Source: Diplolepis rosae
Lineage: Eukaryota; Arthropoda; Insecta; Hymenoptera; Diplolepididae
Assembly: GCA_030998225.1 (NCBI GenBank)
Contig: JAPYXD010000484.1
Location: forward strand, 6,014,001 to 6,078,000
Reading direction: 5' to 3'
DNA: 64,000 nt
Shown: in pieces, positions 59,252 to 64,000 of the stretch
How positions within the stretch are numbered: the first letter of the stretch is position 1
How the letters are laid out: every line of letters starts with the position of its first letter
Translations under genes and position numbers: made by a program
The notes under the pieces: model-generated
Databases searched by the model: none
What the model was told of the DNA's origin: nothing
What the model saw: the letters and a program-made list of their open reading frames with translations, nothing else

Positions 59252-59935
59252 AATCGAAACCAATCATAAACATAAAAAATACAACTACAGTTTATTTTTG
59301 TAGATGGTTATTAATTTTATCTCAATAGATTGAAGCTAACGCTCCTACACGGAAAATATTAGTTGTCAAAACTTTCTTTATCTGTCATCGACTTTTGGAT
59401 ATGGCTAGTCAATGGGAATTTCAACAACTTTTTTAGAAGCTTTCATTAAAAGGTGTACGGAATTATTGAAATTGTCAATGAATTTTTTTACCACTTCACT
59501 CCTATCCAAATATCGATGACAAGTGATTACAATAAGAATTTTTATTCCCATTCCATCTAAATCTTTCGTTATTTTTAAAGTGTAAAAACTATAGTCAATT
59601 CAGTTAAAAATAAGTAATTTTTTTAATCTAACACTTTTATGACAAATCTTGTTTTAGTCTAACAGTTTATATATTGTAATTTATTCAAAAGTTTCACATA
59701 ATCTAGTTATATAGATTCTTTTAGTTCAATAAATTCTTGATTCATAATTTTTTCTTAATTCATTAATAATTACTTCTTTATTTATCACTTGAGTTTTTAA
59801 AATTAAATTGATTCAATTAAAATTTAAGCAACAAAAGTGTTGATAATTGTATTACATAAAATACAAAAAATCTATACAGGATTTAGAATTCACATAAATT
59901 TATTAGGCATAATAATAATTTGGAATTCACAATTG

Positions 59936-60234
59936 AAGGGCCGAATTCTATAACCAGATGTGCGCGCGAGCCAGCTTGGTGCGCTCATGAGAGTATGCAA
60001 CCTACGCTTGTCGCCCATTGCTAAAAAAATCAATTTTGATGGGAAAAATTATTATGAAGAATTACGTTCACGCAAAACTTGTGAAAGGAGAATTTTTCTC
60101 CAATATTTTTTTAAGAAATACATATATAAACTGTAACGTGGATTGGCATCAAATCACGTCAAGCGTAGGTTGCATACTCTCAGGGGCACGCCGAACTGGC
60201 TGGCGCGCACATCTGGTTATAGAATTCGGCCCTT
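59936..60234. mobile_element. 299-bp MITE at a CAATTG site
   Basis: AAGGGCCGAATTCTATAACC at the left is inverted at the right, continuing for about 40 nt. CAATTG flanks both ends (59930-59935, 60235-60240). The sister copy has the unoccupied sequence CACAATTGTAACATA near 61687. The open frame at 60018-60293 lies across it and is not a gene. Confidence 0.8.
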
Positions 60235-60240
60235 CAATTG

Positions 60241-60734
60241 AGGCTCCGGATCGAGAAACTGGCCGAGCGCTCGGCCACGGCGAAAAGTCATGATGTGCAG
60301 GGTCGATTGTTCAAAGTCTACAAATCAATTTTTAAAAAATACCATCATATAGAGAATAAAACAACACAACTTTTTTACATTTACAAGTTTTTTATTCGAT
60401 AAATAGTTTCCGAGATAAAAAATAAAAGCTGTAAAATTTTTATCGATCGAAATCATTAAATTTCGAAACTTAAATCGCCGTATCTCCGTGATAAATGCAT
60501 AAATCAATTTGAAATTTTCAGCATAGATAAAGTAAGTACTACCGATGCTGAAAGCATGATAAGAGTAATAATATTCTTCGTCAGTCTAATAAAATTTAAT
60601 TAACAAGTGCTTTACCCAAAAGGTTAGGTTTCTTGTGATTCACTGAGAAAAAGTGTGTTATGAAGATTCCTTTGAAAAAACTTTGATCGAGAAAGTTGTT
60701 CCTCGATGCATAGAAAAGTTTTTCACAAAAGTTC
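60241..60734. other. Noncoding spacer
   Basis: GC-richer for about 60 bp after the MITE (GGCCGAGCGCTCGGCC palindrome near 60261), then AT-rich. No gene is recognised. Confidence 0.4.
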
Positions 60735-61690
60735 ATATCTGCGCCTTGGCCACACATAAACATTTTTCAATTCCAAACACCTGTTGAATTTTCAGCATAC
60801 TGATGTTCCAGGTTATTATAATCAATTAAAAACATCCAAAAAACAATTACAGTTTATTTTAGTACTCTCTAAATCCAAAATAGTGGATTCCACTTATAGA
60901 CTAGTGATTTTAAAAATTCATCGTACTGTCGTGTTTGATCGTGTTTTGTCTGTTCGTCACGAAGTTGTCGTACATGCTCCGCGGTGTTAACCACTATTTG
61001 TTTTCGTGATTATCCCCTAGTCCAGAGTGGCGTACTTCGCATTTTGTCAAATAGTGGATAACCACTAGCAAAAAGTGGTTTTATTAAGTGGAAGTTATTA
61101 ATTTTATCCTAATACATTGAAGTTAACGTTCATGCACGGAAAATATTAACAGTTCAAACTTTCTTCAATTGCCATCGACTTTTGGATATGACTAAACAAT
61201 GAGAATTTTGACAACTTTTTAAAAAGCTTTCACTGAAAGGTGTACGGAATTATTGAATTCGTCAATGAATTTCTTTACGATTTCAGTCCTATCCAAAAGT
61301 TGATGACATGTGACTGTAATAAGAATTTTTATTCCCATTCCATCTGAATCTTTCGTTAATTTTAAGGTACAAAAACCATAGTCAATTTAATGAAAACATT
61401 TTTTTTCTCATCTAACACTTTTATGGCAAATCCTGTTTTAGTCTAACAGTTTATATAATTTATTTAAAAATTTCACATAATCTAGTTATATAGATTCTGT
61501 AAGTTTAATTCATTTTGTCTTAATTCATTTATAATTACTTCTTTCTTTTTCACTTAAGTTTCTTAAATTAAATTGATTTCATGAAAATTTAAACAATAAA
61601 AGTCTTGATAAGTGTATTACATAAAGTTTAAAAAATCTACACAGGATTTAGAATTCACATGTTAGGCATAATAATAATTCGTAAATCACA
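60735..61690 (+). repeat. Local duplication, copy 2
   Basis: Second copy of 58553-59935, lacking the LINE and MITE but with its own ~228-bp insertion (about 60862-61089). AATAGTGGAT and AACCACTA-type motifs lie near both ends of that insertion. Confidence 0.75.
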
Positions 61691-63554
61691 ATTGTAACAT
61701 ACATCTTTTAGAAATATACAACACAGAAAATAAAAGAAACTTTTCATAAATGCTTTTACACAAGATACTTTTTGATAATAATGCAATTTTGTAATGTACA
61801 TTTCAAACTTTAGTTTCATTAAACTTCATACGTAGTTATAATATAAATGTATACTAAATATTAATTAATAATTATATTATATATATCAACAATCAGAATT
61901 ATAATAATTAATCAATTATATTAATTTAAAAAAATATGTTATGAATAATTGATGAAAAAAGTTGATTTATTTTTACTTGACTAAGGTTCAAAAATTCTAG
62001 TCACGACACTTACTCTCACAAGCTCTGAATAACTCTTGCAATCACTATATAACGAAGTTCCAAATCTTATGTCTCAGCACTGTATAGTAAGCGAGTGTGT
62101 GCGTGATTTAACGAAAGCGTATCGTCCTTATATATAAGTTTTAGTTATTAGGTTTATATATGTGAAGTTGTATTTTTAAGTGCATTTGTGATAAAAAATA
62201 TGATTGGCTGCGACTAAATGGTGTGAATGTGTTTGTATAATGTTTGTGTATGTATGTATCGGATGACTAATGGCAAGCTCTCGAGACAAGAATTTTTTTT
62301 AATTTAAGAGAACCATTTACCATACTACTGCCTGTTGAAGTACTACGCCTGATGCTTATTTTACTCAACTATCGTTTGAAGCTCCTCATGCGTCAGTGAT
62401 ATACTTATACATTTCACGTTAACCCAGTGACGCATATTGATGCCTTGTCGTCGACCACGTTTTACTGAACTCCTCATTATTCCCTATGCAACGCTCATTA
62501 TTATTCACGTTGGGTGAATTAAGTATTTATCAAATTCATTTTACTCGACTAGAATTTAAAACATGTTAAAGTGTCTTTTTGCCCTAAGTTTAACCGACAG
62601 AATCGTGTAAAATTACTCCAACTATGTTTCTTCGTTTAAAGTAGCGCAAACTTGTTAATAACTAATATTTTACATGTTTCCGAGATTCAAACGATAGTGA
62701 CAAGGCTACTTTTGATAAAAAAAATTTCATCCACTGTATCCGGTTTTTTAAACGAGCAGAATCGTGTCCACCATGGAGCAAATTTGTTTACAGGCTCAAC
62801 TTCAAGGCGTTGCCCAGACAACATTAATAAACATTCCCATTAAGATCAAACTAATTTTTGTAAGTTTATATCTTGTACAATAACCTGCAAAGTCGTAATT
62901 CAAAATATTGGACGGTTTTTTCCAACAATAATTTGAAATAACGATGTTTTTTCGGCCACCTGAGTAGAATACCCCCTTAATTTATTTTTGTAACTTTGAA
63001 TTGTCGATCACTACTAGGTTATTATGGAAGACTCTGAGCAAAAAGCGCGAAAATTAAATTGCACGCTCTGGAATTTTGTCCGAATGCATTAATTAAAGAT
63101 TTCATTATTACAAAAACGCGTAATTCTTTTACCCATTAAATTCTCATCCTTTCACTGCTTTTATTTAAATACATTTGTGTATAAGTTCTTAAAATTATAA
63201 CATACAATAGAAACATTTATAAATAGATTTTAAAGACTAACGACAAAACTAAACATTATTCTAAATACGTGAGTCGCTAAGAGAGTTTTTCAATACGTGA
63301 TATCTATTATAGCGGACTGAACGTGATTTATTTTATTGAAAAAAGAACGTTTGGAATTAGGCGGAGGAAAGGTGTAACGTCAAGTTTTCTGTGAAAAATT
63401 CCGAAGAAGCTGAGCGAAATATATAAGAGTGGTATCGTGAGGCTGAGTCGTACGATTTTTCATCTCATTTAAGTGTAGACAAGTGTTTTAAAGAAATTAA
63501 ACTGGTTTTGTAGATGCATTCCTCACCTCGGATGACTATTTCCCTTTGATATAA
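61691..63554. other. Noncoding, AT-rich
   Basis: No exon or transposon end is recognised in about 1.9 kb. A 63-codon frame near 62652 shows no family resemblance. Confidence 0.4.
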
Positions 63555-63731
63555 GCAGCTTTAACAGGAGGGTTAAGTAATGAGGGTGAACCACACAAAG
63601 GCCAGCTATTGAAAGCTGTGCCGCTAGAAAGTGTCGCTGTGGTAGAAAAATTGCCAAAAGAAAGTAAAAAACTAATCTACCGGCAGATTGAGAAACTTAC
63701 ACAAATTAATTCACTAAAAAAACTATCGTAA
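63555..63731 (+). pseudogene. Unrecognised coding-like fragment
   Basis: An open frame without ATG encodes about 58 residues ending VEKLPKESKKLIYRQIEKL then TQINSLKKLS and TAA at 63729-63731. One in-frame TAA upstream separates it from VDAFLTSDDYFPLI. The amphipathic, Lys-rich C-terminus looks protein-like and could be the end of a transposase or host exon. I do not recognise it. Confidence 0.3.
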
Positions 63732-64000
63732 TCAATTAGGTTAGCAAATAAGTTAGTTCGGTTTATTTTTCAAAATGAATCTAAAAATAAATGAAATATT
63801 AGTAGATTAATAACAATTAATACTAAATGATAAATTAATTATAATTATTATTAAATAAATAATAATATATAAATAATATTTCATAATTAATAAATACAAT
63901 GATAATACTTTAAGAAACCGAACGAACATAGAAAAACGAAGAAATTTCGGGTCCTTTTCAGCTTAATTACGGATGACGTAAATTAGGTAGAATTTTTTGG
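63732..64000. other. Noncoding to window end
   Basis: AT-rich sequence without visible features. Confidence 0.4.

Larger units (their letters stand above)
58553..59935 (+). repeat. Local duplication, copy 1
   Basis: ATCAACCTGCGCCTTAGGCA onward matches 60735-61690 in the same orientation (blocks GTTGAATTTCAGCATA, CATCGACTTTTGGATATG, AGGTGTACGGAATTATTGAA). Copy 1 is interrupted by a LINE (58689-59251) and ends in a MITE (59936). Confidence 0.8.

Overview
The window is a gene-poor, AT-rich stretch of animal nuclear DNA, most likely from an insect. The evidence is GT-AG introns, insect-type mariner, Penelope-like, hAT and R1-like LINE relics, secreted trypsin-fold paralogs, and a TATA box with an arthropod TCAKTY initiator. 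A hymenopteran is my best guess from the transposon mix, but nothing here proves it. I see no bacterial-type operons, rRNA genes or CRISPR arrays.

Layout. 0-9 kb: mariner relics and nested TIR elements, including a first copy (2370-5002) of a dispersed repeat carrying several insertions. 9.0-9.56 kb: a GC-rich island ending in a strong splice donor, possibly a 5' exon. 10.7-19.5 kb: hairpins, two minisatellites, the second repeat copy (11521-12865), TIR elements and tRNA-like relics. 19.6-22.1 kb: three exons of a catalytically dead trypsin-like protein (gene A), with a hammerhead-motif element in its last intron. 23.2-41.9 kb: a nested complex. Inverted host-repeat arms enclose a TA-flanked element split by a 12.7-kb palindrome, and a second hammerhead-bearing element lies beside it. 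43.0-45.4 kb: a Penelope-like element with reverse transcriptase, a GIY-YIG remnant and hammerhead cores. 45.9-49.7 kb: gene B, a paralog of A with a signal peptide and a damaged 3' end. 50-57.4 kb: mariner/Tc3-type relics, a hAT deletion derivative and another mariner. 58.5-61.7 kb: a local duplication whose copies carry a deleted LINE and MITEs. The last 2.3 kb is largely featureless.

The outstanding object is 24555-37238. Two nearly identical ~6.3-kb inverted arms meet at a 74-bp spacer. Each arm carries a promoter, a protein-primed family B DNA polymerase gene related to Polinton/Maverick-type enzymes, and a small candidate two-exon gene, all transcribed toward the centre. No integrase, capsid or packaging gene is visible. 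The arms differ mainly by homopolymer indels. These break the polymerase at different places in each arm, while one break is common to both. The flanks are the two unlike halves of one other transposon, so the palindrome looks like a real insertion and not a read-hairpin artefact.

A second theme is inverted-repeat elements carrying hammerhead-like cores (CUGANGA, stem II, GAAAC). One accompanies the Penelope-like element; two others have no recognised gene and enclose tandem repeats.
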